From: Lentisphaerota bacterium
Lineage (GTDB): Bacteria > Verrucomicrobiota > Kiritimatiellia > CAIQIC01 > Lenti-01
DNA length: 64,000 nucleotides
Direction of reading: 5' to 3'
Assembly: GCA_012514035.1 (NCBI GenBank)
Contig: JAAZBB010000072.1
Span: 1-64,000 of the forward strand
Below, piece by piece: positions 32,377 through 41,200 of the stretch. The position numbers were made by a program, and so were the translations under genes. Each line of letters begins with the position of its first letter. Within the stretch, counting starts at the first letter, position 1. The notes under the pieces are model-generated. The model saw only the letters and a list, made by a program, of their open reading frames with translations. It did not search any database and had not been told where the DNA came from.

Positions 32377-33636
32377 ATGTCCAAAAATATCTATATGAGC
32401 ACAAGGCAGGTTGGCCATGTGGTCGGAACATATTGGGCGACCGGTTGGACTTGGATGTTGACCGCGGGCCTGCTTCTGGCGACCGGGACGGGCTGTGCCA
32501 CCTGCCCATCCGCCCGCGATGATCCGAACCGATGGGCTTTACGAACGGTGCCACAGGTTTTCGACTCCGATCACCCCGCAGATGCCAGACTGATCGCGGC
32601 TTTCTTCGAGGCCCATGGCATCCGGTTGTCCGATGCGCAGGTAGCTGACATCGTGGATGCCCCAGACGCCCGGGACGGCCTTGATCGGAATGCCCTCCGT
32701 CAAGCGGCACTCCGACATGGCTACCGGTTGCTGGCCCTCCGGGCAACCCCGCGCTATCTCAAGGACCAACTGGCCGGCAACCGGACCCTGTTGGTGTGGT
32801 TGTCGCCGGACCCGTCGTCTGAGCGCCCCGCGGAGGCGGTGATCCCGCTGGCCTGGGACCAGGCGCAACGGCGCATGGAACTGCTGGATGGGCGCGGCCA
32901 GATCCGGTCCATGCCGGAAGATGAATTCTTCTCCCGCCACGAACCGCGCAAGCACGCAGCCCTCTGCCTGGTCAAAACCAAGGGCGTGCGGCGGTCCGAT
33001 CCGCCCCGGGAACAGCAGATGCTGCTCAGCGATTTCTGGAACCCGCCTGGCTCCGCGCCCCAGGCGCAGAATGGCCCGGCGCACGATCCGCCAGTGTACC
33101 AAAGCAATGACCTGCAATCCATCATGACCTGCGGTCGCGCCCTGTTCCGGCAACGCCGCTACCGGGACGCCATCGGGGTTTTTGAGGCCGGCCGGCACCT
33201 CGCCCCGGACAATCCCGAGGTCCTCACCCACCTGGCCCATGCTCTGCTCATGGGAAACGGCGGAGTCATGACCGCGTTGCGCCACGCCAACAAAGCCCAC
33301 CGGCTGGCCCCTCATGATCCCTTCGTCTTGGAAACCCTCGGCAGCATCAATCTGCAACTCGGCCTCCCGGAGGAAGCGGTCCGGTATTTCGAACTGGCCT
33401 GGGCACGCGCCCTGCGCCAATCGGCCGAGGTACAGGTAGTGATCATGGATCAGCTCGTGCGGGCCTGGCTCGCCGCCGACCGGCTGGATCATGCCCGCCA
33501 AGTCGCCGAGCAACGCTGTCGCACCTTCCCCGACTATCCCTTGCCGCGCGACATCCGTGTGCAACTTCCCGGCCTATATGGTGCCCGCCGAACCGCTCCG
33601 GTTGCTCTCCAGAAACAGTTGGCGGCAGCAGAATGA
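32377..33636 (+). CDS. Lipoprotein with degenerate C39-like domain and TPR tail (paralog 2)
   Basis: 419 residues; a tandem paralog of the preceding gene, matching segment by segment: LIAAFFEAHGIRLSDAQ, LRQAALRHGYRLLAL, TLLVWLSPD, IPLAWDQAQRRMELLDG, EFFSRHEPRKHAALCLV, then TPR hairpins ending VIMDQLVRAWLAADRLDHARQVAEQ (paralog 1: PILDQLVRAWLAANRRDLAWQVAEH). As in paralog 1, the cysteine and histidine expected of C39 peptidases are missing. The signal region is longer and ends TAGLLLATGTGC; the lipobox is weak but a cysteine is in place. No strong ribosome site precedes 32377, and the inner ATG 32395 is an alternative. Confidence 0.65.
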   Translation: MSKNIYMSTRQVGHVVGTYWATGWTWMLTAGLLLATGTGCATCPSARDDPNRWALRTVPQVFDSDHPADARLIAAFFEAHGIRLSDAQVADIVDAPDARDGLDRNALRQAALRHGYRLLALRATPRYLKDQLAGNRTLLVWLSPDPSSERPAEAVIPLAWDQAQRRMELLDGRGQIRSMPEDEFFSRHEPRKHAALCLVKTKGVRRSDPPREQQMLLSDFWNPPGSAPQAQNGPAHDPPVYQSNDLQSIMTCGRALFRQRRYRDAIGVFEAGRHLAPDNPEVLTHLAHALLMGNGGVMTALRHANKAHRLAPHDPFVLETLGSINLQLGLPEEAVRYFELAWARALRQSAEVQVVIMDQLVRAWLAADRLDHARQVAEQRCRTFPDYPLPRDIRVQLPGLYGARRTAPVALQKQLAAAE

Positions 33637-33742
33637 TCATTCCCCGGCGCCAGCGGCCTTGCGCCGAAACAGGCGGCGGCACACATTGGGCCGCAAACGG
33701 AAAACGGCAATGGTAAATTTTGAGAAAATGACGAAAGGGGGG

Positions 33743-33770
33743 TTGACATCCATCCGAGGTCGATTATAGT
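33743..33770 (+). promoter_or_regulatory. Consensus promoter of the orphan small RNA
   Basis: A perfect -35 box TTGACA (33743-33748), a 16-nt spacer and TATAGT (33765-33770). One of the best promoter matches seen in this window, and no coding start follows it. Confidence 0.7.
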
Positions 33771-33776
33771 TGATGC

Positions 33777-33949
33777 ACAAGTTGGGGATGGTGGTTCCCT
33801 TTGGATCTTTGCCAGATCGATTTTGGACATCTTGCTGCTAACCACGCAGCAAGCAGATGGGATTACGAGGGTCCCCCCATACCTCCCCCATCTGCATTCA
33901 TCCGTGCCAGGCTACCCCCCCCCGATAATGCCTGGCACGGACCTTTTTT
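33777..33949 (+). ncRNA. Candidate orphan small RNA, about 173 nt
   Basis: Between a consensus promoter and a strong intrinsic terminator lie about 125 nt with no credible ORF, clear internal structure and no gene downstream on the same strand (the next gene is convergent). Hairpins visible: CTTGCTGC-TAACCAC-GCAGCAAG (33831-33853) and the pairing GCAGATGGG/CCCCCATCTGC (from about 33853 to 33895). The 5' part is G-rich, followed by a short U-rich stretch around GGATCTTTGCC. Length is near that of 6S RNA, but I could not find the 6S central-bubble arrangement, so I do not name it. It could also be a trans-acting sRNA or an antisense RNA to the nucleotidyltransferase mRNA end. Confidence 0.65.
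33901..33949 (+). terminator. Strong intrinsic terminator of the small RNA
   Basis: Stem TCCGTGCCAGGC/GCCTGGCACGGA (12 bp; 33901-33912 with 33930-33941), a 17-nt loop containing nine C in a row, and then TTTTTT at 33944-33949. Confidence 0.85.
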
Positions 33950-34008
33950 GCCCTGATGGACACAACGAATTCCCTCCCGGACGAGCCCCGGCTTCTCCGG
34001 CGATCGAA

Positions 34009-34914
34009 CTACAGCGCCGGCGGATATTCCCCCGCCGCGACCAGGGCTTGGATCGATGCCCGCACCCGGTCCCGGTCTTCACGGTACGTCACCCCAAACC
34101 AGCGCGCGCGGGTTTCCAGCACCTGGACCGTCCCCCGGCCGGAACGGATGAGGCCGTCCACCACGCCCGGAATGGTGAACTCCAGCTTCTGCGATGTCCC
34201 GCCCGGGCCGCGAAAGAATACGGCAAATGCGGTCTCCAATTCCCCAAACACCGATGGCATGAAGCCCCAGCAGTTCATGGATACCGGCTCGGTTCCGGTC
34301 AACGGCGTGGCCAGAGCCCCGTCTGGCTCATCCCACAGCGAACCGTCAGAACGGCGGCGAATATTGGTGTATTCCCGAATGCCCGTCAGGCGGCGATCCG
34401 CCCCGCATAAGCAAACCCCGCGGCTCACGCTGCCGTGCTCGGACAATGTCTGTCCAAGCTGAAACGCCACCATGCAATGGCCGGCAGGACCCGCCCCCGC
34501 CGTCAAATGCTCCGCCAGCGTGCGAAACGACGCCGCTCCATAAAAATCATCGGCATTGATGGCGGCAAACGGTCCGGACACCTCGTGCCGGCCGGCGCGA
34601 ATGGCATGGGCTGTGCCCCAGGGTTTTGTGCGACCTGCGGGCACCCTCCCGCCTGGGGGAACATCGGCCAGGTCCTGAAAGGCGTAGGCGCAGGAGATGC
34701 GCTTCTCCCATTTCGCGCCGACCATTTCCCGGAAAGTCTGTTCGATGTCGCGCCGGATCACGAAAACCACGCGCCCAAAGCCCGCGCGCAGGGCGTCGAA
34801 GATGGAATAATCCAGCACGATTTCGCCGGTCGGTCCCACCGGATCGATCTGCTTGAGTCCGCCATAACGACTGCCCATGCCGGCCGCCAGAATCATCAGA
34901 GTCGGTTTATCCAT
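34009..34914 (-). CDS. NDP-sugar-type nucleotidyltransferase
   Basis: 301 residues. It begins MDKPTLMILAAGMGSRYGGLKQIDPVGPTGE, the nucleotide-binding loop of sugar-phosphate nucleotidyltransferases in the GMGSRYGGLKQ form. FAAINADDFYGAASF gives the metal-binding aspartates. The rest (NCWGFMPSVF; KLEFTIPGVVDGLIRSG) fits a single Rossmann-type transferase domain. It may activate a sugar phosphate for polysaccharide or storage; no partner genes lie beside it. The longer track ORF adds 41 residues without support. It ends 60 nt from the small-RNA terminator, facing it. Confidence 0.85.
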   Translation of the reverse strand: MDKPTLMILAAGMGSRYGGLKQIDPVGPTGEIVLDYSIFDALRAGFGRVVFVIRRDIEQTFREMVGAKWEKRISCAYAFQDLADVPPGGRVPAGRTKPWGTAHAIRAGRHEVSGPFAAINADDFYGAASFRTLAEHLTAGAGPAGHCMVAFQLGQTLSEHGSVSRGVCLCGADRRLTGIREYTNIRRRSDGSLWDEPDGALATPLTGTEPVSMNCWGFMPSVFGELETAFAVFFRGPGGTSQKLEFTIPGVVDGLIRSGRGTVQVLETRARWFGVTYREDRDRVRASIQALVAAGEYPPAL

Positions 34915-35062
34915 GCTTTTGAGTATATCCGGAGCCGTGCCGCGGGAAAATCTTTTCCTGTACCCGGATACGGCTCCGGGAACGGCCGTGGAACCATGAT
35001 GCCGCAGATGCCACTGCCGGAGGGATCCGCAAACCAACAGGCCAGTTGATGAACCGTTCGGG

Positions 35063-35863
35063 CTAAAACACTTCCGGCACGAAGTTTTGGGCCGAGAGCG
35101 GCGGGCGCACGTAACCCTTGCGCTTCTGCCGCGGCGGCAGCTCCATGGGTTTGGGAGTGAGGTCCTGATAGGGAATCTGCCGCAGTAGGTGGTGGATGCA
35201 GTTCAGGCGCGCCCGCTTCTTGCTGTCCGCGTTCACCACGTTCCAGCGCGCCTGCGGGATGTCGCAGACTTCGAACATGGCGTCCTTGGCCTTGGAATAG
35301 TCCACCCAGCGGGCGCGCGATTCCAAATCCATGGGGCTCAGCTTCCAGCGCTTGGTGGGATCTGCGATCCGCGCCCGGAAACGCCTCTCCTGCTCTTCGT
35401 CCGAGACTGAAAACCAGTACTTGATCAGGATGATCCCCGACCGCACGAGCATGCGCTCGAATTCCGGACAAGACCGCAGGAATTCGTCGTATTCGGCATC
35501 AGTGCAGAAACCCATCACGCGTTCGACGCCGGCGCGGTTGTACCAGCTGCGGTCAAACAGGACCATTTCGCCGGCGGCGGGCAGATGCGCCACATAGCGC
35601 TGGAAATACCACTGGGTTTTTTCCTTGTCGGTCGGTGTCCCCAACGCCACGACCCGGCAGATGCGGGGATTCAGTGATTCCGTGATGCGTTTGATCACCC
35701 CGCCCTTGCCGGCCGCGTCGCGCCCTTCGAAAATCACCACCACCCGCAGCCCCCTGGCCTTGATCCACTCCTGCAGTTTCACCAGCTCCACCTGCAGTTT
35801 GGCCAGTTCTTTTTTATATTTAAACCGCCATAATTTCTTCCCGGATTCCCGCGGTGTTTTCAT
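35063..35863 (-). CDS. ppk2: Polyphosphate kinase 2
   Basis: 266 residues starting at ATG 35863, which has GGAGGAG 7 nt upstream; the 28 extra residues in the track are unlikely. Walker A FEGRDAAGKGG is near residue 47, followed by ITESLNPR, the lid and Walker B region VLFDRSWYNRAGVE, and KYWFSVSDEEQERRFRARI. These are the class I PPK2 features; enzymes of this class phosphorylate nucleoside mono- or diphosphates using polyphosphate. The C-terminus is basic (RQKRKGYVRPP). No polyphosphate kinase 1 or exopolyphosphatase gene is adjacent. Confidence 0.93.
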   Translation of the reverse strand: MKTPRESGKKLWRFKYKKELAKLQVELVKLQEWIKARGLRVVVIFEGRDAAGKGGVIKRITESLNPRICRVVALGTPTDKEKTQWYFQRYVAHLPAAGEMVLFDRSWYNRAGVERVMGFCTDAEYDEFLRSCPEFERMLVRSGIILIKYWFSVSDEEQERRFRARIADPTKRWKLSPMDLESRARWVDYSKAKDAMFEVCDIPQARWNVVNADSKKRARLNCIHHLLRQIPYQDLTPKPMELPPRQKRKGYVRPPLSAQNFVPEVF

Positions 35864-35974
35864 GGGCTGCTCCTCCGTGTTGTCCGCCGACCCATCCAGC
35901 CTATGCCCGGGCCGCCCGGATGCCAAGTCCTGATTAGGCTTGCCCATGCATATCCCGATAGCGTGATGTCAATA

Positions 35975-35998
35975 CTATAATATTTGCAAATATTATAG
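35975..35998. promoter_or_regulatory. Perfect 24-bp AT-rich palindrome
   Basis: CTATAATATTTGCAAATATTATAG is a perfect palindrome of 24 bp, 112 nt upstream of the ppk2 start and 55 nt past the pbpC stop (both minus). It contains TATAAT-like boxes on both strands, so it could be an operator overlapping the ppk2 promoter. Confidence 0.55.
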
Positions 35999-36052
35999 TC
36001 CGCCCCCGGGATCAATTGCTCTTCGGCGGCGGGGCCAGGCCCGGGTCGGGAT

Positions 36053-38245
36053 TTATTCCACCGCGATCTGGATGTGATCGCCTAACCCCCGGTCCGTGCT
36101 GCACACGATCTGGTGCCGGCCACGCTCCAGGGGCCAAAACAACGGTTCCCCCGGACGCGAACGGCCCACCGGCCGGTCGTTGACAAACCAATAGAGCAGT
36201 TCTCCGGGCCGGTCGCTGGCACCGGTGAAGGCCAGGCGCTGTGCGGGCAGGTCCAGATCCGGCAGCCAGCGGAAGATGCTGTCGCGGGCCGGCGCCAGGA
36301 TCCGCACCGATTCCGCCGGCCCTTCCGGTTGAGGCGCCGCGCGCCGGGCCAGGAACGACGCCACCGGCGCAGGCCAGACATCTTCCGGCCCCGCGCGATG
36401 CACCGGGCAAACCTCGTGACGCGATATCCGGGCAATGGCCCAGTCCTCGATCCGGTGCCGGCAGTGCGATCCCGGAGCGCAGCCACTGGTTGCGCACAGC
36501 GCGCGTTTTTCAATGCCGGCCGGCCTGGCAAACCATGGCCCGACGTTGCCGGGATAGAGGCGGCGGAACAAATCCCACGCGACAGGAGTGGCCGCCTCGC
36601 GCCCGACCAGCCCCTCCGCCGAGGAGCCATCTGGATTTCCTACCCACACGCCGATCACGTATTCCGGATTCCAGGCCACAGTCCAGGCGTCGCGCAGGCC
36701 GGCCGATGTCCCGGTCTTCCAGGCCATGGGCGGCAGGCGCACGTCCGCTGCATGCCCGGTAGTATCCATTGTGCGCTCCTCGCCGGCGAGCATGTCGCTG
36801 ACCAGCCAGCAGGCCTCGGGGGAAAAGATGGGCTGCGTGGCCGGCCACGGGGCCGACTCCACGAACCGCGCCGGGGCCCAGCCTCCGCCGCGCGCGAGGC
36901 AGGCGTAGGCATTGGCCAAATCCAGCAGCCGGACCTCGGCATTGCCGAGCACGAGGCCGAGTCCGTAATGTTCCGGCGACCGGTCGATCGTCCCCAGCCC
37001 CAGCGAACGCAACACCGCGTGAAACCGCTCCTGCCCCACCCGTTTTTCAATTTCGATGGCGGGCAGGTTGAGCGACAGCACCAGGGCATCACGCACACTG
37101 ACGAGTCCGCGGTAATCCAACGAAAAATTGCGTGGATCAAGATCACGGAAGCGCGTCGGCACGTCCGGAATCACGGTGGCGGGGGTTACCAGCCCGCGGT
37201 CGATGGCCAGGGCATAGGCAAAGGGCTTGAGGGTCGAGCCCGCCGCGCGCCGCGCCGTCGCGCCGTTGACCTGCCCTGCGCGCCGCGCGTTGAAATAGTC
37301 GGGCGAGCCGGCCAGGGCGCGCACCGCGCCGGTCCGCACTTCCAGCAGCACCACCGCGCCACCCGCGGCGGCACTGGCGGCCGCATGCCGGCGCAGGACT
37401 TCTTCGGCGGCGCGCTGCAGGTCGCCATCGAGCGTGGTGCGCACCGTTGCATCCGCCGCCGCGCGCGCCGGCACCCCGACCCAATCGCAGAAATGCGGTG
37501 CCCGGAATGGGTACGGCACCGGGCGCACCTGCAGCGTCTGGGCCAGCGCCTCAGCCCGCTCGTCCGCGGTAATGGATCCGCAGGCCTCCATCCGGTCCAG
37601 CACATAGGCCTGGCGTTTCTTCGCCGCCGTGGGCCGGCGGTCGGGCCGCAGGCGCGACGGCGCTTGCGGAACCCCGGCCAACAGGGCCGCCTCGGCGAGG
37701 CTCAAGTGACCTGCACCTTTTCCGAAGTAGCGGCGTGCGGCGGCCTCGACGCCCACCAGGTTGCCGCCAAACGGCGCACGGTCGAGATACTGCGCCAGGA
37801 TTTCGCGCTTTTCCAGCCGCCGCTCCAACTGCAGTGCACGGAAGGCTTCGATGGCCTTGGTTGCCACGGTCCGCGGGCGGGGTTCCATCAGGCGAATCAC
37901 CTGCGTGGAGATCGTCGAAGCGCCCGACACGCGCCGCCCGCCGGCGAGATTTTGCACGGCGGCGCGAATCATCGCGACGGCGTCCACGCCCGGATGCGAC
38001 CAAAAGCGGCGGTCTTCCGCCGCCACGATCGCCTTCGTGATCCAGTGGTCCGGATCGGGCACATAGCCCGGCCGGCAATCGAACCCGCCCGTCGCCAATT
38101 TCACCCGCAGCGGCTCCCCGTGGCGGTCAGCGAGGACCACAGCGGATGGCAGGCGCGCGAGACTCTCCTCGGGAAAGGGCATCCACCGGACAGCCGCCAT
38201 TCCGGCCGCAACCAGAAAGACGACCGCCCACGCGGTCCGTTGCAT
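36053..38245 (-). CDS. pbpC: Penicillin-binding protein 1C
   Basis: 730 residues; a bifunctional peptidoglycan synthase anchored by one helix (MQRTAWAVVFLVAAGMAAVRW). GT51 transglycosylase blocks are AAEDRRFWSHPGVD, GASTISTQVIRL and RRLEKREILAQYLDRAPFGGNLVGVEAAARRYFGK. Transpeptidase motifs are SxxK in GSTLKPFAYALAI, SxN in VLSLNLPAI and KTG in AWKTGTSAGLRDAW. A C-terminal PBP1C-type domain (RALCATSGCAPGSHC onward) follows. GTG 38269 overlaps the alpha-2-macroglobulin stop (GTGA); ATG 38245 has a better ribosome site (ACAGG, 5 nt). The pair with bacterial alpha-2-macroglobulin is a known conserved arrangement in which the inhibitor is thought to guard the envelope. Confidence 0.92.
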   Translation of the reverse strand: MQRTAWAVVFLVAAGMAAVRWMPFPEESLARLPSAVVLADRHGEPLRVKLATGGFDCRPGYVPDPDHWITKAIVAAEDRRFWSHPGVDAVAMIRAAVQNLAGGRRVSGASTISTQVIRLMEPRPRTVATKAIEAFRALQLERRLEKREILAQYLDRAPFGGNLVGVEAAARRYFGKGAGHLSLAEAALLAGVPQAPSRLRPDRRPTAAKKRQAYVLDRMEACGSITADERAEALAQTLQVRPVPYPFRAPHFCDWVGVPARAAADATVRTTLDGDLQRAAEEVLRRHAAASAAAGGAVVLLEVRTGAVRALAGSPDYFNARRAGQVNGATARRAAGSTLKPFAYALAIDRGLVTPATVIPDVPTRFRDLDPRNFSLDYRGLVSVRDALVLSLNLPAIEIEKRVGQERFHAVLRSLGLGTIDRSPEHYGLGLVLGNAEVRLLDLANAYACLARGGGWAPARFVESAPWPATQPIFSPEACWLVSDMLAGEERTMDTTGHAADVRLPPMAWKTGTSAGLRDAWTVAWNPEYVIGVWVGNPDGSSAEGLVGREAATPVAWDLFRRLYPGNVGPWFARPAGIEKRALCATSGCAPGSHCRHRIEDWAIARISRHEVCPVHRAGPEDVWPAPVASFLARRAAPQPEGPAESVRILAPARDSIFRWLPDLDLPAQRLAFTGASDRPGELLYWFVNDRPVGRSRPGEPLFWPLERGRHQIVCSTDRGLGDHIQIAVE

Positions 38246-38265
38246 CCAACCTGTCCGCCCGAATC

Positions 38266-41200
38266 TCACGGCACCACGCGCACGGTCCCGCCCGTTCCCA
38301 CGCCGCGGATTTCCGGTTCGTACATGCCCGAGACCACGACGGGCGGCCACGCGAAGGTACCGGGAGTCACCGCGCGGGCTGCATAATGGAATGATGTCCG
38401 GCCCTGGAACGGACCCGTGAAAATCAGCATCCGGTCGTCCCGCGCATCGCGATGCCGATCCGCTTCGGTCTCGTTCTTCAGCCAAGCCACCTGCTGCGAC
38501 GTCGCCAGATTCGGATTTTCGATTTCCCAACCCGCCGGCAGCAAATCCTCCACGACCATCTGGTCCAACAAGCGGTTGTGCGTATCCACCACGATGCGCA
38601 CGACGAACGGCGTGCCCTGCGACAGTTCGGCGGGATCCAGCGGCGTATTGTCCATGCTGACGATTTCGCGATGCACTTCGAGGTGTTCATTCTGTTCCGG
38701 CTCGGTTGCGGAGCCCACACCTTCATACTCTGCACAGAGATACAGATTGCCTGGCCCGGTGTTCATGACCGTCACGATTCCGGCCGCGCCGGGTTCCAGC
38801 GACCACGCCACTTCGTTGGTTGCGGTGAATCCGCGTTCCAAGCCGGGCAATTCCAACCGACCGGTGATGGGCGTTTCCTCGTCGGGCAGGTGCCGGGCCA
38901 TTTTGCCGAACGCGAGCAGGGCCAAGGCGTTGTCCTGCGTGTTGCCCCAGTGTCCGTCCCGCTGAGCGGCCCGCAGGAATTGAGCCAGCCGCGCCACGAT
39001 TTCGCTGCCCGGCTCGACTTCGAGCCAGGCGGAAAGCAGCAGGGCCGCATCGCGGATGTCGCTGTCGAGCAGGCGTCCCGGCACCCGCGGCCGCTTGACG
39101 GGCAGCGGCAGCGATTCGAGCAGCGGCAGCGCGCGCCGCGGTTCGCCGGCAAGCAGCAGGGCCGAGGCGGCATGGATGCGCGCCGCGTAGTTGAGTCGCG
39201 CGGTCTGCTCGCGCAAGCGCGCGTTCCAGCCGGCATCGGGCCGGCCCGCCAAGGCCAGCACGTGGCACATATATGCCCGCCGCTGCATGTCGAGCAGCCA
39301 GGCATCCCGGTCCGCATCGGTCGGGGCCGCCTGATCGAGGCTGGCGCGCAGCCAGCCCAGCGCAGCCTCAAGGCAGTCGGCGGGCACATCGTAGCCGGCG
39401 GCCTTGGCCTCCACGAGAAAATGCACGGCGTAGAGCGAAGCGTCTGCGTTCACCCCGCGCCAGAACGGCCACGGCGCAAAGCCGCCGTTTTCCTGTTGCA
39501 TCGCTGCGGTGCGCTGGATGGCCGCCGAGACAAGGCCCGCGGTATCGCCGATGGCGCGGCTTCCGGGCAGCAGGCGGCCGGCCCACTCGGGCGCATGCAG
39601 CAGCGGGAACGCCCCCGACACGGTTTGCTCGAGACAGCCGTAGGGATAATGCACGACATAATCCAGGGCGCGCCCGAGCTGCACCGATGGCAGCGACGAC
39701 AGCGTACCCGACATAGACACGGATTCCGGCAGCCAATCCGCCGGCGGTTCCAGCGTCGCGCTTTCCCCGGGCTTCAGCACGCTGCTGGTTGCCGCCACGC
39801 GGCTGCCCGCCGCCGGCCGCACGGCCAGCTCGATGGTCTCGCGGTACGAATTTTCGCCCGCCTCCGCCTCCAGCGTGCACAGTGCCTTGCCCGGCCCCGG
39901 CCCCGCCACAAGCGGAATCGCGACGTTTGTCGCACCGCCCGCGGGCAGCGAAATCCGGTGGTCCGCGATTTCCGCGCGCAGCGGCCCGCCGCAGACGGTG
40001 CGCAGCGTGGTCTCGAGCGGCGCCGCCCCTTCGTTGTAGAGCGTGACCGTCCCCTCGCTGCGATCGCCAATGGCCAAAAAGCGCGGCAAGGCGGGCTGGA
40101 CGATCAAATCGCGTTTCACTTTCACCGGTATGGAAGTTGAGCCCGTCTGCTCCGCGTTGTAGGCCACCGCCATCAGCCGCAGCTCGCCGTTGAATTCCGG
40201 CAGTTCCAGGGCAATCGCGGCCTGCCCGTTGGCATCCAGCGGCAGCGCGGCCCGCCACAGGGCGACGGGCTTGAACCGATTGGCCTTGATGGGATTGAGC
40301 CGGCGGCGCAACACATCTTCGCCATCGCCGCCGGGCGCGGGCACGGCTTCCATGTGGTCTTCGGTCACAGGCATCAGCTCGGCATACAAATCATACGCCG
40401 CCACGCCCAGGGCCCGCTGCGCTGAAAAGAGTTGCTCCGGGTCAGGCGTCTCAAACGCCGTCAGCATGCAGATGGCTTCATCCACGGCCATCACCGTCAC
40501 CGCGCCGCGAGCGGGCTGGCCCGCGGCGTCGCGCACGGTCACCGTGCCCGACAATTCCGCCTGCGGGCGTACCACGGCGGGCGCCTCGAACTCCACCCGC
40601 AGACGGGCCGCAGGCCGGTCCACCGGCAGCGCGATGGCGCCGATCGCCCGGTGTGCACTCCAAACCGGTTCCGCCACGGCCGGCCGGATCATCGTCAACG
40701 CGCAATAGGCGTTGGGCGCATAGCCGGCTTCAACGGGCACCTCCAGCTCCGCGGTGTTTTTCTCCAGTGTCACGAGCCGCGCTGCGCGCACTTCATCGGT
40801 TTCGATCGTCAACAGCGCGGGCCCCGCGAACGGGGCGCGCACCTGGAGGCGGGCCATGTCGCCGGCCATGTATGTTTCCCTGTCCCACGCCAATTCCACG
40901 CGGCCGGGCTTCTCGCGACTCCACGCCACCCACTCCGCATCCGCCGAACCGGCATGAAAGTCGATCCGCGTCGAAGATCCCGAAGCCGGATCCAGCGCCG
41001 TCAGCGTGTAGGCGCCCGCGGCATCGACAGCGAAGGCCCAATCGCGCGCCTCACCGCCGGCCGCCAGCGTGTCCTTGCGGATCTCGACGACCTGGCGTTC
41101 CGATTTCCACTCGTAGCGGCCGTGGGAATTGCGGCGCAGCACCGAATTCCAGGACACCCGCGACAGCGCCAGTACCAGGGGTTTGCCGTCGGCGACGGCC

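Noticed and set aside
33777-33949. 6S RNA, tmRNA or riboswitch
   Set aside because: Length is near 6S, but the central bubble and closing stem were not found; no tag-coding part for tmRNA; no gene follows for a riboswitch to control.
34915-35037. 41-residue N-terminal extension of the nucleotidyltransferase
   Set aside because: Family proteins start at the ILAAGMGSR strand, and the extension is basic and unconserved in character.
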